A stretch of 46,368 nucleotides of DNA from Pseudomonadota bacterium (lineage in GTDB: Bacteria > Pseudomonadota > Gammaproteobacteria > Burkholderiales > Thiobacillaceae): positions 1-46,368 of the forward strand of contig JAJZPR010000018.1 in NCBI GenBank assembly GCA_021847835.1, read 5' to 3'. This document shows positions 7,395 through 17,314 of this stretch, one piece after another (the first letter of the stretch is position 1; each line of letters begins with the position of its first letter). Both the position numbers and the translations under genes were made by a program. The notes under the pieces were generated by a model that saw only the letters and a program-made list of their open reading frames with translations, was not told the origin of the DNA and did no database searches.

Positions 7395-8099
7395 ACTTGA
7401 TCCAACTTCCCTATTTGTTCAAACCGCTGCACCAGCAGCTTTACCCGTCCGGCAAGCGATTCGTCCGGGAATACCATGCCGGGCAAGGCATCCATAAAAC
7501 CCGGCATGGCCAGAAGCGCCCTGCATTGCGCAGCCTGATACTGCCGCAACTCCGGTACCGCCGAGGCGACTTCAGAAACAAGCTCCGGCCGCCCATCCAC
7601 CACATTGACGATATCCTCCAGATCATGACTGCCCAGCAAATCGCCCCGGCCACGATCGAGAAACGCCTCGAATTTTGTGGCCAGAAAGGCGGGCGCACTG
7701 ATCAGTGCGTATCGTCATTCCAGCCGGTAGCGCAACCTCATGCGCCGTTTGCACCGCCAACGGGTACCAAGGGTTGGCAAAACCGAGCACGCCAGAGTCC
7801 ATTGGCATCAGGTCCACTTCGAGAGTGTTGTAGCGCCAGCGGCAAATTGGCGCATCCTGCGCCATATCCCGCTTGAAGCCCAACAGGGCAAACTGCTTTT
7901 CCAGTGCGTGATACCCGGACAGCGCCTCCACCCGCGCCACCAGGTCCACATCATAAGTCACCCGCGCCGGCGCGGCGGCCGGGTCGGTCAGAAGCAGGTC
8001 CACCGCGCAACCGCCCACAAACACCAACTGCTCGCGCAGTGCGCCAAGCGCCTCTGCAATAAGCTCAATCTTGGCCAGATTCGGATGCTGCCTGCTCAT
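7391..8099 (-). pseudogene. Nucleotidyltransferase (AbiEii-like) with a single-base frameshift
   Basis: Two overlapping frames make one gene. The first (8099 down) holds the nucleotidyltransferase N-terminus: FVGGCAVDLLLTD, then the metal-binding YDVDLV, up to MTIR. The second frame gives SAPAFLATKFEAFLDRGRGD and LGSHDLEDIVNVVDGR, the usual continuation of this family. Removing one base at about 7706 joins them as MTIRLISAPAFLATKFEAF. The total would be about 236 residues. The frameshift may be a real mutation or an assembly error. Relatives act as toxins or NMP-transferases (AbiEii type) paired with a DNA-binding antitoxin. Its start overlaps the stop of the winged-helix gene and its end overlaps the hsdM start. 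Confidence 0.75.
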
Positions 8100-8632
8100 C
8101 GAAAGAATGGCTCCAACAACTTCTGCGCCGCCTCACGCTCGCGGGCCTGGCCGCTGCGGATCGCATCGAACAGCGCGAGCACCGCATACAAGCGTTCATC
8201 CTTCAGCGCGGCATCAGGCACCGAAGGATAAAGCGGCGCCAGACTCAGCCCGCGCACCGTGCCCTTGGGGTGCGGCCATACCGGCACCGGGTCGCTGGAA
8301 GGCGCAATCACGCTGTTCAAAGGTGCGGCGCCATAAGCCGTGGGAACACCGCGCGTAAGTGTGCCCCACACCGGCGCAAACGCATACTTGGCGCCGTGCA
8401 GCACAAACTCCCGCAGCTGAGGCTTCAGCACCACCGGACGGCGTTCCTCAAACATGGCCAGCCGCGCCGTGGCCGCCCGCTTCAATGCACCGTGCACTGC
8501 CGAGACAGCCAGGCCAGTCTGCTCCGCCAGTTCCGTATAACCCGCACTGCCGCCATCACGGCTCAACAGCGCCAGCAACACATAAAGGTCCTGTGGTTTC
8601 AGAACCGCCTGGCGGTTGCTTATTTTAGACAT
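8096..8632 (-). CDS. Winged-helix DNA-binding protein, likely partner/antitoxin of the nucleotidyltransferase
   Basis: 178 residues. Residues about 12-65 form a MarR-like winged helix: LYVLLALLSRDGGSAGYTELAEQTGLAVSAVHGALKR shown in part by YTELAEQTGLAVSAVHGA. The C-terminal part is predicted helical and has no motif I recognise. It overlaps the nucleotidyltransferase gene by ATGA, the layout of bicistronic toxin-antitoxin pairs of the AbiE kind. It is not a clear AbiEi family member, so 'antitoxin' is inference. Two similar 18-bp near-palindromes lie upstream (8636-8653 and 8702-8719), candidate operators for autorepression. Confidence 0.65.
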   Translation of the reverse strand: MSKISNRQAVLKPQDLYVLLALLSRDGGSAGYTELAEQTGLAVSAVHGALKRAATARLAMFEERRPVVLKPQLREFVLHGAKYAFAPVWGTLTRGVPTAYGAAPLNSVIAPSSDPVPVWPHPKGTVRGLSLAPLYPSVPDAALKDERLYAVLALFDAIRSGQAREREAAQKLLEPFFR

Positions 8633-8635
8633 ATT

Positions 8636-8719
8636 CCTTATTCATGAAATGAGAAAACATGGCAAGAATCATATGCTGCACGGAATATTAAAGTCAATAT
8701 TCTTATTTCTTGAATAAAG
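8636..8719 (-). promoter_or_regulatory. Candidate operator pair and palindrome before the winged-helix gene
   Basis: CTCATTTCATGAATAAGG (complement of 8636-8653) and CTTATTTCTTGAATAAAG (8702-8719) agree at 15 of 18 positions and lie in opposite orientation. Between them GAATATT-N6-AATATTC (8683-8702) is a further inverted repeat. The region is AT-rich within a GC-rich genome and directly precedes the winged-helix gene start at 8632, so it probably contains its promoter and operators. Confidence 0.5.
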
Positions 8720-8877
8720 AAAATCGGGGCAGGTTCATCCGTTTCTGTTGGCCTTGATGCTGGGGTTCGCCATTCTCGAATAGCGAACGGGCAATGCCGA
8801 CCATGGATTTCGTGCGCAATCGTTCACCTATACGATGGAAAATTGCGCACACCCTATACCTGTCGCGCCACTATCGC

Positions 8878-9384
8878 CTAAATCAGCGCCACCGCCTCCA
8901 GCATCGCCTTTTCCGGCCACACGCACTTTCCGTAAACCGTCGCCGGCCGTTCGTTGAGATGGCAGGACATCGCCAGCGGGTCCAGGTCCATCACATTGGG
9001 CACCCGGTACAACCACGCCTCCAGATCCTGCTTCGCCACCCGTAGCGAACCCTGCACCGAACGGTCGGTCGCCGTGTCGAACCGCATCGGCCCCAAGGCC
9101 AGTTCAAGCTTCTTGATCTGCGTATCGGGACAGCCAGACATTGCCAGCGTTGCCAGATAAAGCGGGCGAAACCACTTGCCGCCCAGCTCGGCGAAATGCT
9201 CCTTGCGCAGCCCGGGTAGAAACAGCACATAGCGCGTCGCATCATGGCAAAACATCACGCACTGCCGCCGGTCCAGCGTAAACAAATGTCCATGCCAACT
9301 GCCCAGCGGGCTGGTTTCCTCAAGCGGCACCGGCGAGACATCGGTTAGTTTGGCGGCGAGTTTTTGGGAGCAGTGGAGAATCAT
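8878..9384 (-). CDS. DUF6933-like protein of unknown function
   Basis: 168 residues, soluble, no signal peptide or membrane segment. The opening MILHCSQKLAAKL, the GSWHGHLFTLDRRQCVMFCH segment and the following YVLFLPGLRKEHFAELG resemble the DUF6933 family, whose function is unknown. The gene lies on the minus strand 31 bases after the 312-aa hypothetical gene and before the winged-helix/nucleotidyltransferase pair, inside the type I restriction-modification island. It could be island cargo. I cannot assign an activity. Confidence 0.6.
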   Translation of the reverse strand: MILHCSQKLAAKLTDVSPVPLEETSPLGSWHGHLFTLDRRQCVMFCHDATRYVLFLPGLRKEHFAELGGKWFRPLYLATLAMSGCPDTQIKKLELALGPMRFDTATDRSVQGSLRVAKQDLEAWLYRVPNVMDLDPLAMSCHLNERPATVYGKCVWPEKAMLEAVALI

Positions 9385-9415
9385 CGCAAGGCTGTGTCCA
9401 TGCTAGTGATCGCTG

Positions 9416-10354
9416 TCAATCCGAAACCGCAGGGCAAATGCATGAGTAGTATGCAACCGCAACACCTGGCGCAGCGTTTCCTTCATTGAGAGCAGCCTTC
9501 ATCAAACTGGCGAGATCATTCCCTGCAAGGTCGCAGGCAGCCCTTTCGGATTCGCGCAGCAGGAAAAAATGGTTTTTCACAGCGTCCGCCATAGAAGCCG
9601 AGAAGTCCATGCCCGCTGTTTCATCGTCCAGCGAAATGGCCACGGCAAAACCGCGCGAAACGAATCCAAGCCAGTTTCTGAAAGCCGCGTAGACAGACCA
9701 GCACGGGAATAAGCGCACCGGCCAGCCTGAATCGGGCTTTCCATTGATAAGCAGCAGATTGCTGCCGAAAAATCCAAATTCAAGCAGCGTGCCCGGAGGC
9801 TCGATCGGCTCATGTGTACCGAATAGTTCGCAATCCAGCGCCAGTGCACGATCCAAAGCCATGCCGCCAACATCGGGGGCAAGCTCACCCACCGGCAATT
9901 CCGGACTGCCGGCACCGCGAATGGCGTCCAGCATGGCGCAAATGTCGTGCTCGTAAGCCTCGCGGCTAAATACCAGCCGCACAAAACCATGGCGGCCAGC
10001 CCACTCCGGTGTCAGCGTGTGTGCCAACGCAAGCGCATCGATCTCCCATATCACTGTGTCGGCGTCGGGGTGGCTGACAAACACCGGTGCTTCGATTTCC
10101 GCATCCGGCGGATACCCGCAATCACAGTTCAGAACCTGATAGGCCCCCGGTCGTCGCGCGGACTCAAAAAGCTCAAGCACATCCCAAACGATGCCCGCAT
10201 CTGCGATGGCCGGATTGCAGCCGGGAAACCCCGGGATCAATCGGATGCTCAGCCAAGGGGGCTCGCCGTGGATCGTCTCTTGACCCAGAGACCAGCACAA
10301 ACGGCCTGCAAATTCGGCCAGCGGCAATGACTGCGGATCAAGGCGCATTGGCAA
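9416..10354 (-). CDS. Hypothetical protein, 312 aa, inside the restriction-modification locus
   Basis: Not recognised. The protein is acidic, without a signal peptide or clear membrane helices, and has no obvious nucleotide- or metal-binding motif. It has a Cys-containing NCDCGY segment near residue 77 and a CSCICP-like tail (YYSCICP). Coding is supported by uninterrupted length, codon use like its neighbours and the tight junction with hsdS: its start overlaps the hsdS end by about 17 bases (ATG at 10354, or at 10348 if the second Met is used). This position suggests co-expression with hsdS. A defence or regulatory role is only a guess from location. Confidence 0.6.
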   Translation of the reverse strand: MPMRLDPQSLPLAEFAGRLCWSLGQETIHGEPPWLSIRLIPGFPGCNPAIADAGIVWDVLELFESARRPGAYQVLNCDCGYPPDAEIEAPVFVSHPDADTVIWEIDALALAHTLTPEWAGRHGFVRLVFSREAYEHDICAMLDAIRGAGSPELPVGELAPDVGGMALDRALALDCELFGTHEPIEPPGTLLEFGFFGSNLLLINGKPDSGWPVRLFPCWSVYAAFRNWLGFVSRGFAVAISLDDETAGMDFSASMADAVKNHFFLLRESERAACDLAGNDLASLMKAALNEGNAAPGVAVAYYSCICPAVSD

Positions 10355-11587
10355 AAGCGCGCCGCAAAATGGCCTGACGCAGGCGCTCGGCGCGCTGGAG
10401 ATTGGCGGCCACCTGCGCTTCAGCTTTGCGGATGAGGGAGAGGCGGCGGTCGACTTCGGCGACGATGCGGTGTTGTTCGGCGATAGGGGGAAGCGGGACA
10501 GGCAAGCATGAAACTTTGCCCGTGCTCAACGTATGTAACCCAGATGTTGAACTCGACACCCGTTCAATTTGATGCCGTCCGCCCGGCGAGAGCAGCCAAT
10601 TCATCACCCATTTTGGTAGTGACACATCGCTGAATCGGACTTTGATAATATGGTTCTGGTGCACGCAATTTGATATAGATCCATCCCAAAGCGCCACTCT
10701 GCCAATCTGGTCAGGGCTACCGTTACCCTCGACCACCAGCAAATCGTTTCTCTGCAACAGCAGCTTCCCTAGCTCGGACTCCGCAACACCGATGTACTCA
10801 ATTTCGTTGAGACGGAGTTCATTGGCATAAACGTTGGCAACGCGTAGATATGGATACTTGCTGGGTAGTGCTTCACGCTTCGGGTTCTTGGTCAGGCCGC
10901 TGATGATCAGCGCCGTCTGTTCCACCGATACCCAAACCCACCCCTCCGGCAATTCGGGCAGGTCGGTGATGTCTGGCGCGGCGGGTTCTTTGTATTTGCC
11001 CTTGCCTTGCCACTGGCTGCGGCGGGTTTCGAGGATGCGTTGCAGGAGTTTGGCGCCGGTCTCGTAGCTGCGGCCTTCGCGGCGGGCAAGTTCGGCTTCG
11101 GTTTCGACGAGGCAGCCTTCGACGGCGGCTTTGAGGACGGCGGCTTTGTAGCGCTTGAGGTTGGCCTTGACGCGCTTGAGGTTGGCGACGGCTTCGTCGA
11201 GGCGGGAGAATTGTTTTTCGATTTCCGCGACGATGCGTTTTTGTTGATCAGGCGGAGCAACAGGGATCGTGCTTTGTTTCAGATAGGTCGTGGACACACG
11301 CTTCTGCCCCACAGCCCCGGTCATGTACCTCTCAGCCTCGCCACGAAATACCTGGCTCGAAACATAGTCTTTACTTCACCAGCAGGGCGGGTTTCTTCCA
11401 CGTGAATTGATCCGTCGCCTGCGCCAACAGCGGGCATCGGAACAAACGAAACAGGGAGGTCATCAGATATTGATTTTTTGTCGACACCAGGATTCACCTC
11501 GGCGATTTCCTCAATCATCATTACAGGCCAATCCTGGCGATTTACCAAAGTGGCCAAATAATCGGCCCGGGCTTCTTCGACTCTCAT
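10338..11587 (-). pseudogene. hsdS: Type I restriction-modification specificity subunit, damaged in the first recognition domain
   Basis: Two frames. 11587-11321 encodes the N-terminus of target recognition domain 1 (RQDWPVMMIEEIAEVNPG ... EETRPAGEVK). The frame ending at 10338 encodes the end of that domain (EAERYMTGAVGQKRVSTTYL), the central coiled-coil conserved region (residues about 25-110 of that frame, RIVAEIEKQFSRLDEAV), a complete second recognition domain and the C-terminal conserved helix. Roughly the middle of domain 1 is missing, and the frame changes in the junction region near 11355-11385. Read in the second frame the junction gives SSQVFRGEAERYMTG, as expected for the family. 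The deletion probably removes sequence specificity, though a shortened HsdS starting inside the second frame could still bind half-sites. Confidence 0.82.
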
Positions 11588-11633
11588 GCCACCAACGTCT
11601 CTTTCAATTCTTCAATGATCGCGTTCAATCTGC

Positions 11634-11652
11634 CGCCGAACAGTTGATGCAC
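11634..11652. repeat. 19-bp direct repeat, copy A (CGCCGAACAGTTGATGCAC)
   Basis: Identical to 13304-13322. Both copies lie in the VHQLFG codons of the two hsdR 3' fragments, and the two copies bracket the AAA ATPase gene. Confidence 0.8.
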
Positions 11653-11662
11653 ATTACCAAAG

Positions 11663-11703
11663 GCGCCCTCACCCCAGCCCTCTCCCGAGTGTGGGAGAGG
11701 GGG
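11663..11703. repeat. REP-like palindromic repeat (CCCTCTCCC family), copy 2
   Basis: CCCTCTCCC at 11678-11686 and its perfect complement at 11693-11701 form a 9-bp stem with a 6-base loop, preceded by CCCTCACCCCAG. It sits inside the hsdR 3' fragment, where the minus strand reads SGEGWGEG. Confidence 0.75.
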
Positions 11704-11729
11704 CGATGAACAAGGGACGTGGTCGCGGA

Positions 11730-13172
11730 TCACTTCCATAACAACCGCTCCGCTTGCCCCAGCAGGTAGCACAGGATGTGTGCCGGCACCTTGAGGAAGC
11801 GCGTTGTCACGCCTGGCAGTTCGGTCACGCCGAAGTCGGTGTCCTGCTTGGTGACGAGGTAGGCCTGCTTGAGTTTTTCGGCATTGCAGTAGAGGGCCAG
11901 GCCGCTCTTGGCCTGCACTTCGGCGCGCTCGCGATATTTGATCTCGATGGCGAAGTGGTAGGCCGGGCTTTTGACGATGATGTCCACTTCCTTATCGGTC
12001 ACGGCGTCGCGCCAGTAGGCGATCTGCGGCGTGTCGCGATAGTGGTAGGCGTAAAGGTGCCGCAGCACGGTGGTTTCGACGATCATGCCCATGTCGTCGG
12101 CATTGGCCAGCACCTCTTCGCCGCGCAGGAGGACGGCGTTGCGCAGCGCGGCGTCGACCAGATAGTACTTGTTGCGGGCACGCAGGACCTTCTTGCCGCT
12201 GATGGCGACGGGGGGCAGGCAGTAGACGAGGTTGGCGGCGCGCAGCAGGTCGAGGTGGTTGCCGACGGTGGCAGCTGAGGTTTCCAGATCGCGCGCGACG
12301 GTGTTGTGCGCGAGGATGCCGCCGGTGTGCAGGCACAGGTAGATGAACAGGCGCTCCAGGTCGTTGACGTTGCGCACGCCGAACAGCGCGGTCATGTCGC
12401 GCTTGAGCACGCGCTCGACCACGTCCTCGCGTAACAGGCGCTGGCAAAGAGCGATGTCGTCCTGGCGTGCCGTCTCGGGGAACCCACCGGTGAGCAGATA
12501 ACGATTGAACAGCGGCAGCAACGGGCGCAGCTGCGCGGCAATGCGCAGGCGGTCGGCGTCTGTGGCGATGAACAGGTCGGTGAGCCGTTGCGTGGCGGGA
12601 AGGTCTGGTACGGCCTCATTGCGGATGTGCACGAATTCGTAAAACGAGAGCGTCGGCACGGGGATGGTTATCCAGCGGCCAACGCCGCTTTCCGCGAGTT
12701 TTTCCTTGTGCACGACGCTGGCCGAGCCGGTGGCGACGATGCGGTAGGCCGGCTGGTGATCGACCAGGAGTTTGACTTCGGTTTCCCAGCCGCTGGCGTA
12801 CTGGACTTCGTCGAGCAAGAGCAGCGCGGGCTTTCCTTCCGGGTGGATGTGGGCGTGGTAGAGCGCGAGGATGTCGCGCAGGCTAAGCAGCTTGAGCAGC
12901 GGGTGGTCGAGACTCAGATACAGAACGCCCTTGGGGTCGGCATCCTCGTGCATGAAACGTTCCGCAAGCTGTTGCAGCAGCGTGGTTTTGCCGACACGGC
13001 GCGGGCCGGATAGCAGGATCGCGCGGCGCAGGTCCGGGTTATCCAGATAGGAGCGGCAGGCCCCGTAGGCAAGCCGCCGGAACGATGGGACGGCATACGG
13101 ACGCCCGCTCCACCAGGGATTGAATCCGTGGAGGACATTCAGGATCTCGGCGTTATCGAAAAAACCCTTCAC
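11730..13172 (-). CDS. AAA-family ATPase with DUF4143-type C-terminal domain
   Basis: 480 residues. Walker A GPRRVGKT is at 56-63 and Walker B LLLLDEV at 117-123, in the AAA_14 pattern, followed by a FYEFVHIRNE-like linker. The C-terminal domain contains the nuclease-like segment YWRDAVTDKEVDIIV ... FAIEIKYRE typical of DUF4143 proteins. These ATPases are common in genomic islands, and their biological role is unclear. The gene is bracketed by a 19-bp direct repeat and two hsdR 3' fragments, and preceded by a strongly AT-rich stretch (13173-13250), so it looks like inserted cargo. Its last 14 or so codons overlap the downstream hsdR fragment, so the original C-terminus may have been altered. 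Confidence 0.85.
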   Translation of the reverse strand: MKGFFDNAEILNVLHGFNPWWSGRPYAVPSFRRLAYGACRSYLDNPDLRRAILLSGPRRVGKTTLLQQLAERFMHEDADPKGVLYLSLDHPLLKLLSLRDILALYHAHIHPEGKPALLLLDEVQYASGWETEVKLLVDHQPAYRIVATGSASVVHKEKLAESGVGRWITIPVPTLSFYEFVHIRNEAVPDLPATQRLTDLFIATDADRLRIAAQLRPLLPLFNRYLLTGGFPETARQDDIALCQRLLREDVVERVLKRDMTALFGVRNVNDLERLFIYLCLHTGGILAHNTVARDLETSAATVGNHLDLLRAANLVYCLPPVAISGKKVLRARNKYYLVDAALRNAVLLRGEEVLANADDMGMIVETTVLRHLYAYHYRDTPQIAYWRDAVTDKEVDIIVKSPAYHFAIEIKYRERAEVQAKSGLALYCNAEKLKQAYLVTKQDTDFGVTELPGVTTRFLKVPAHILCYLLGQAERLLWK

Positions 13173-13253
13173 TTATCAGCCTTATAATGAAAAATATTAA
13201 ATATATGCTAACCGTGATTTGTATATATATCAAATAAAGGCAATTTACAGGCC

Positions 13254-13450
13254 TTACGCAACCAAAGCCACATTCAGGTCCGATACGAGCGGACCGAGTC
13301 GATCGCCGAACAGTTGATGCACTTTGCCAAGGCCACCCGCCTGCACGAAGGGGGCGTAGTTAAAGTCGTCGGGCTCGATGCCGAGGTTGGCGGCGATGTG
13401 GTCACGGATCATTTCCAGCCACTTCATTTGTTCGGGGGTGAAGCGGGTTT
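13254..13450 (-). pseudogene. hsdR: hsdR 3' end (C-terminal fragment of the restriction subunit)
   Basis: The frame gives RFTPEQMKWLEMIRDHIAAN, then LGIEPDDF, and VHQLFGDRLGPLVSDLN before ALVA and the stop, the conserved end of type I HsdR proteins. It has no start of its own. The residues before it come from a REP-like repeat. It is separated from the 5' part (14690-16585) by the IS110 element and lacks about 250 residues of the HsdR helical C-terminal region, so the insertion was accompanied or followed by a deletion. Confidence 0.8.
13304..13322. repeat. 19-bp direct repeat, copy B (CGCCGAACAGTTGATGCAC)
   Basis: Identical to 11634-11652, in the same orientation, inside the hsdR 3' fragment on the other side of the AAA ATPase gene. 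Confidence 0.8.
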
Positions 13451-13467
13451 GGTTTACCGGTGTTTCA

Positions 13468-13510
13468 CCCCCACCCCAACCCTCCCCCCTCAAGTGGAAG
13501 GGGGGTGTGA
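13468..13510. repeat. REP-like palindromic repeat, copy 3
   Basis: Cs at 13483-13489 face GGGGGG at about 13500-13505, after CACCCCCACCCCAACCC; a CCCTCTCCC follows at 13513-13521. It abuts the hsdR 3' fragment, whose frame would read RGEGWGGG through it. It differs from copies 2 and 4 by point changes. Confidence 0.6.
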
Positions 13511-13541
13511 TGCCCTCTCCCGCAAGCAACCGTGTTAAAGG

Positions 13542-14689
<1,148 letters not shown>

Positions 14690-14690
<1 letters not shown>

Positions 14691-16585
14691 GTGTTGCCGA
14701 AGGCGACGGCCTGCATGAGTTTTTCGAAGCTGACGGTGGGCTTCTGCTCCATGGGGCGGGAGTCGGTCTTGTCCTGCTCGCAGACGCCGACGGCATCGAC
14801 GATGACGAAGTGGTCCTTGGCGCGGGCGTCGGGGGTGACGCTTTGCAGGTCGTCGGGCTTGATGACGCGCACGCCGCGGCCCTTCATCTGCTCGAAGAAG
14901 GCGCGGGATTTGACGGCGCGCATGAACATGACGACTTCCACCGCCTTGATGTCGGTGCCGGTGGCGATCATGTCCACGGTGACGGCGATGCGCGGCATGG
15001 GGCTGGTGCGGAATTCGTTGATGAGGTCTTTGGGCTTGGCGCCGGTGGTGCGGTAGGTGATCTTCTGCGCGAAGTCGTTGCCCTTGCCGAATTCCTCGCG
15101 CACGATCTCGACGATGTTCTCGGCGTGGGCGTCGTCCTTGGCGAAGATGAGGGTCTTGGGCACCCACTCGCGGCCGGGGAAGATTTCGGTGAACAGCTTG
15201 TCGCGGTAGGTCTGGATGATCTTGCGGATCTGGTCCGGGGCGACCACGTCGCGGTCGAGCTGGTTGGGGTCGTAGCTGAAGTCGTCGTCGAGCTGTTCCC
15301 AGCGTTTTTTGCGCGTGTCGCGCTCCTGGATCTGCACCGAGTAGCCGGCCTCCACCTCGGAGCCTTGTTCGGTGATGGCGGTGCGAATGCGGTAGACGTC
15401 GTAGTTGACGTTGACGCCGTCGGCCACGGCCATTTCGTGGTTGTATTCCATCACCAGGTTCTGGTTGAAGAAGCCGAAGGTCTGCTTGCTGGACGTAGCG
15501 GTGAGGCCGACGAGGTAGGCATCGAAGTACTCCAGCACCTGCGCCCAGAGGTTGTAGATGGAGCGGTGGCATTCGTCGGTGACGATGATGTCGAAGCTCT
15601 CGATGGGGATGGCCGGGTTGTATTCGATGGGCTCGGGCTGCTTGAACAGGCCGCCGAGCTGGTCGACGGATTCCTCTTCCAGTTCTTCGGGCAGTTCCTT
15701 GCCCTTGAGCATGGAGTACATGCGCTGGATGGTGCAGATGCAGACCTTGGCGACCGGATCGATCGTGTTGCTGCTCAGGCGCTGGACATTGTATTCCTCG
15801 GTGAACTTGTAGTTGTTGTAGGGCGAGGCGTATTGCTGGAATTCCTTGAGCGTCTGGTCGCCGAGGTTGCCTCGGTCGACCAGGAACAGCACGCGCCGGG
15901 CGCCGGCGAACTTGATGAGCCGGTAGATGAAAGAGATGGCGGTGAAGGTCTTGCCCGAGCCGGTGGCCATCTGGATGAGGGCGCGGGGGCGGTTTTCCTT
16001 CAGGGATTGTTCGAGGTTGCGGATAGCTTGAATCTGGGCGGGCCAGAGGCCTTCTTCCTTGAGGGCCGGCATGGATTGCAGGCGGGCCAGGAAGGTGGCG
16101 GCGGGCTGGGCAGCGAGCTTCTCCCCCTCACCCCAGCCCTCTCCCGCCAGGGGAGAGGGAGTGGCATAGCTGAGCCATTCGGCCAGCAGGTCGGGCTTGT
16201 GGAAGGCAAAAACCGGGCGGGAACGCGGCTGGGGACCGAGCCCGTTGGTGAAGCGGGTTTCCACGCCGGTGGATTGGTAGGCAAACGGCAGCGGGTTGCT
16301 CCAACGCGGCAGGCCGGAAGGCAGGCCCTTGGTGTATTTGTCGGACTGGGTTTCGACGCCGGTAAGGGTGACGCCTTCTTTCTTGGCTTCGATCACGCCT
16401 GCGGCCTTGCCATCCACGTACAAGAGATAGTCGGCGAAGCCGTAGCCTGGCAAAGGGAACTCGCGTATGGCCACGCCGCGTGAGGCATGGATATTGGCAG
16501 CGGAAGCGTCGAACACATGCCAGCCCGCCGCTTTGAGCAGCGCGTCGATGTTTTCCCTGGCTTGCTGTTCCGGCTGTGGAACCAA
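14690..16585 (-). pseudogene. hsdR: Type I restriction subunit, 5' part, truncated by IS110
   Basis: The N-terminal nuclease domain shows Asp52 and Glu66-Ala-Lys68 (the D...EXK motif). The motor domain has Walker A ATGSGKT (207-213) and the DECH box (IIVTDECHRSIYN). Family sequence continues to GNTEDDVL, where the IS110 element begins. A REP-like repeat adds about 13 residues in frame (142-154, SPLAGEGWGEGE) between nuclease and motor regions. HsdR would translocate DNA and cut unmethylated targets. Here about 630 residues remain, and the C-terminal region that contacts HsdM/HsdS is lost, so restriction is probably dead. The stop now used (14573) lies in the IS. Confidence 0.88.
16121..16162. 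repeat. REP-like palindromic repeat (CCCTCTCCC family), copy 4, inside hsdR
   Basis: CCCTCTCCC at 16137-16145 and its perfect complement at 16151-16159 form a 9-bp stem with a 5-base loop, preceded by CCCCCTCACCCCAG. It lies in the hsdR coding sequence without breaking the frame and is nearly identical to copy 2. Confidence 0.8.
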
Positions 16586-16705
16586 GACGCCTCCCTTATG
16601 GGTGTTATGGGCCGGATTTTCGCATGATCGGGCGGGATGGGGTACCCGTTGGGCGCTAGGTGAAGGGTTGGTTAAGCGGCGGCGTGGCGATCCAGTTGAT
16701 AAGGC

Positions 16706-16924
16706 TTAGCCTGCCTTGTTCAATCCTTCGAGGATAATCTGCCTCAGCAGGTTGTTGTCCGCAGCGCGCACGCAGGCGATGGAGGCCCGGATGTAGGCAT
16801 TGGTCTCGCCCTCTGCCTTATTGAGAGTCTGGCTGTAGTCGATGGGGCCGTAGCCGTTGTAGATGGCGATAAGGTCGAAAACAGACGGGTGCGGGGCAAT
16901 GAGTTCGCACTGGTAATGCGCCAA
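16706..16924 (-). pseudogene. Hypothetical remnant downstream of the MNT fragment
   Basis: 72 residues if started at the TTG at 16924; the sequence is not recognised. It is in the same frame as the MNT fragment upstream, separated from it by one stop codon near 16946. It could be the decayed second half of that gene or of a HEPN-type partner, but no HEPN motif (Rx4-6H) is visible. I list it because the frame stays open with normal codon use to a TAG at 16706-16708. Confidence 0.3.
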
Positions 16925-16942
16925 GCCGCTCGGCGAATTTCT

Positions 16943-17125
16943 CTATTGGCCAACTGCATAGTCGGCGGGCAGGAGGTCCTCCAGTTCAACCACGAAATCA
17001 AGGTCGCTGGTTGAGGGGTCGAAATCGGCGCGGACTGCGGAGCCGAACACATCCAGCCTGCGCGCACCGGTGCGGCGGCAGAGGTCGGCGACTTCGCCCT
17101 GATGCTGTTCGACTACATTGGACAT
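16943..17125 (-). pseudogene. Minimal nucleotidyltransferase (MNT) fragment
   Basis: 60 residues with the MNT catalytic signature: LDVFGSAVRADFDPSTSDLD (GS near 28-29, DLDF near 41-44). The family is normally about 100 residues, often paired with a HEPN toxin that it AMPylates. This copy ends early at ADYAVGQ, before the third acidic residue region, so it is probably truncated. The start ATG at 17125 follows a plausible GGAGAT ribosome site on the minus strand. It belongs to the remains of a toxin-antitoxin pair at the right edge of the defence island. Confidence 0.6.
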
Positions 17126-17314
17126 GGCTTATCTCCTGAAAACATTATGCCCCGGCCTTGTCAGGCTCGCAACGACGGCTCCCCGCAAGCACGCCCAATA
17201 TCCCGTTTGCAGGCGCGTTGGCTTGCACTTAGAATCTCGTCACGGAGAAAATCAAAAACAACAATTACCTGTCCATCCGATTTCGCCACGAACCATTATC
17301 AGGGAGGCTACACC

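Larger units (their letters stand above)
11584..11740 (-). pseudogene. Second hsdR 3'-end fragment, carrying a REP-like insert
   Basis: On the minus strand the frame reads MEVIRDHVP, then a GEGWGEG palindrome-derived stretch, then FGNVHQLFGGRLNAIIEELK and ends ETLVA. This parallels the HsdR C-terminus kept at 13254-13450 (MIRDHIA ... GKVHQLFGDRLGPLVSDLN). Its stop overlaps the hsdS start by ATGA, the junction expected of hsdR followed by hsdS. The upper part overlaps the end of the AAA ATPase gene in another frame. It is a remnant of a second, diverged hsdR or a duplicate made when the ATPase gene arrived. Confidence 0.65.

Noticed and set aside
14810..16483. A 557-codon plus-strand frame over hsdR
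   Set aside because: It is the antisense shadow of hsdR, with repetitive Val/Asp/Gly-rich translation and no family similarity.
16706..16924. A HEPN toxin next to the MNT fragment
   Set aside because: The Rx4-6H motif of HEPN proteins is not present, so I list it only as an unknown remnant.
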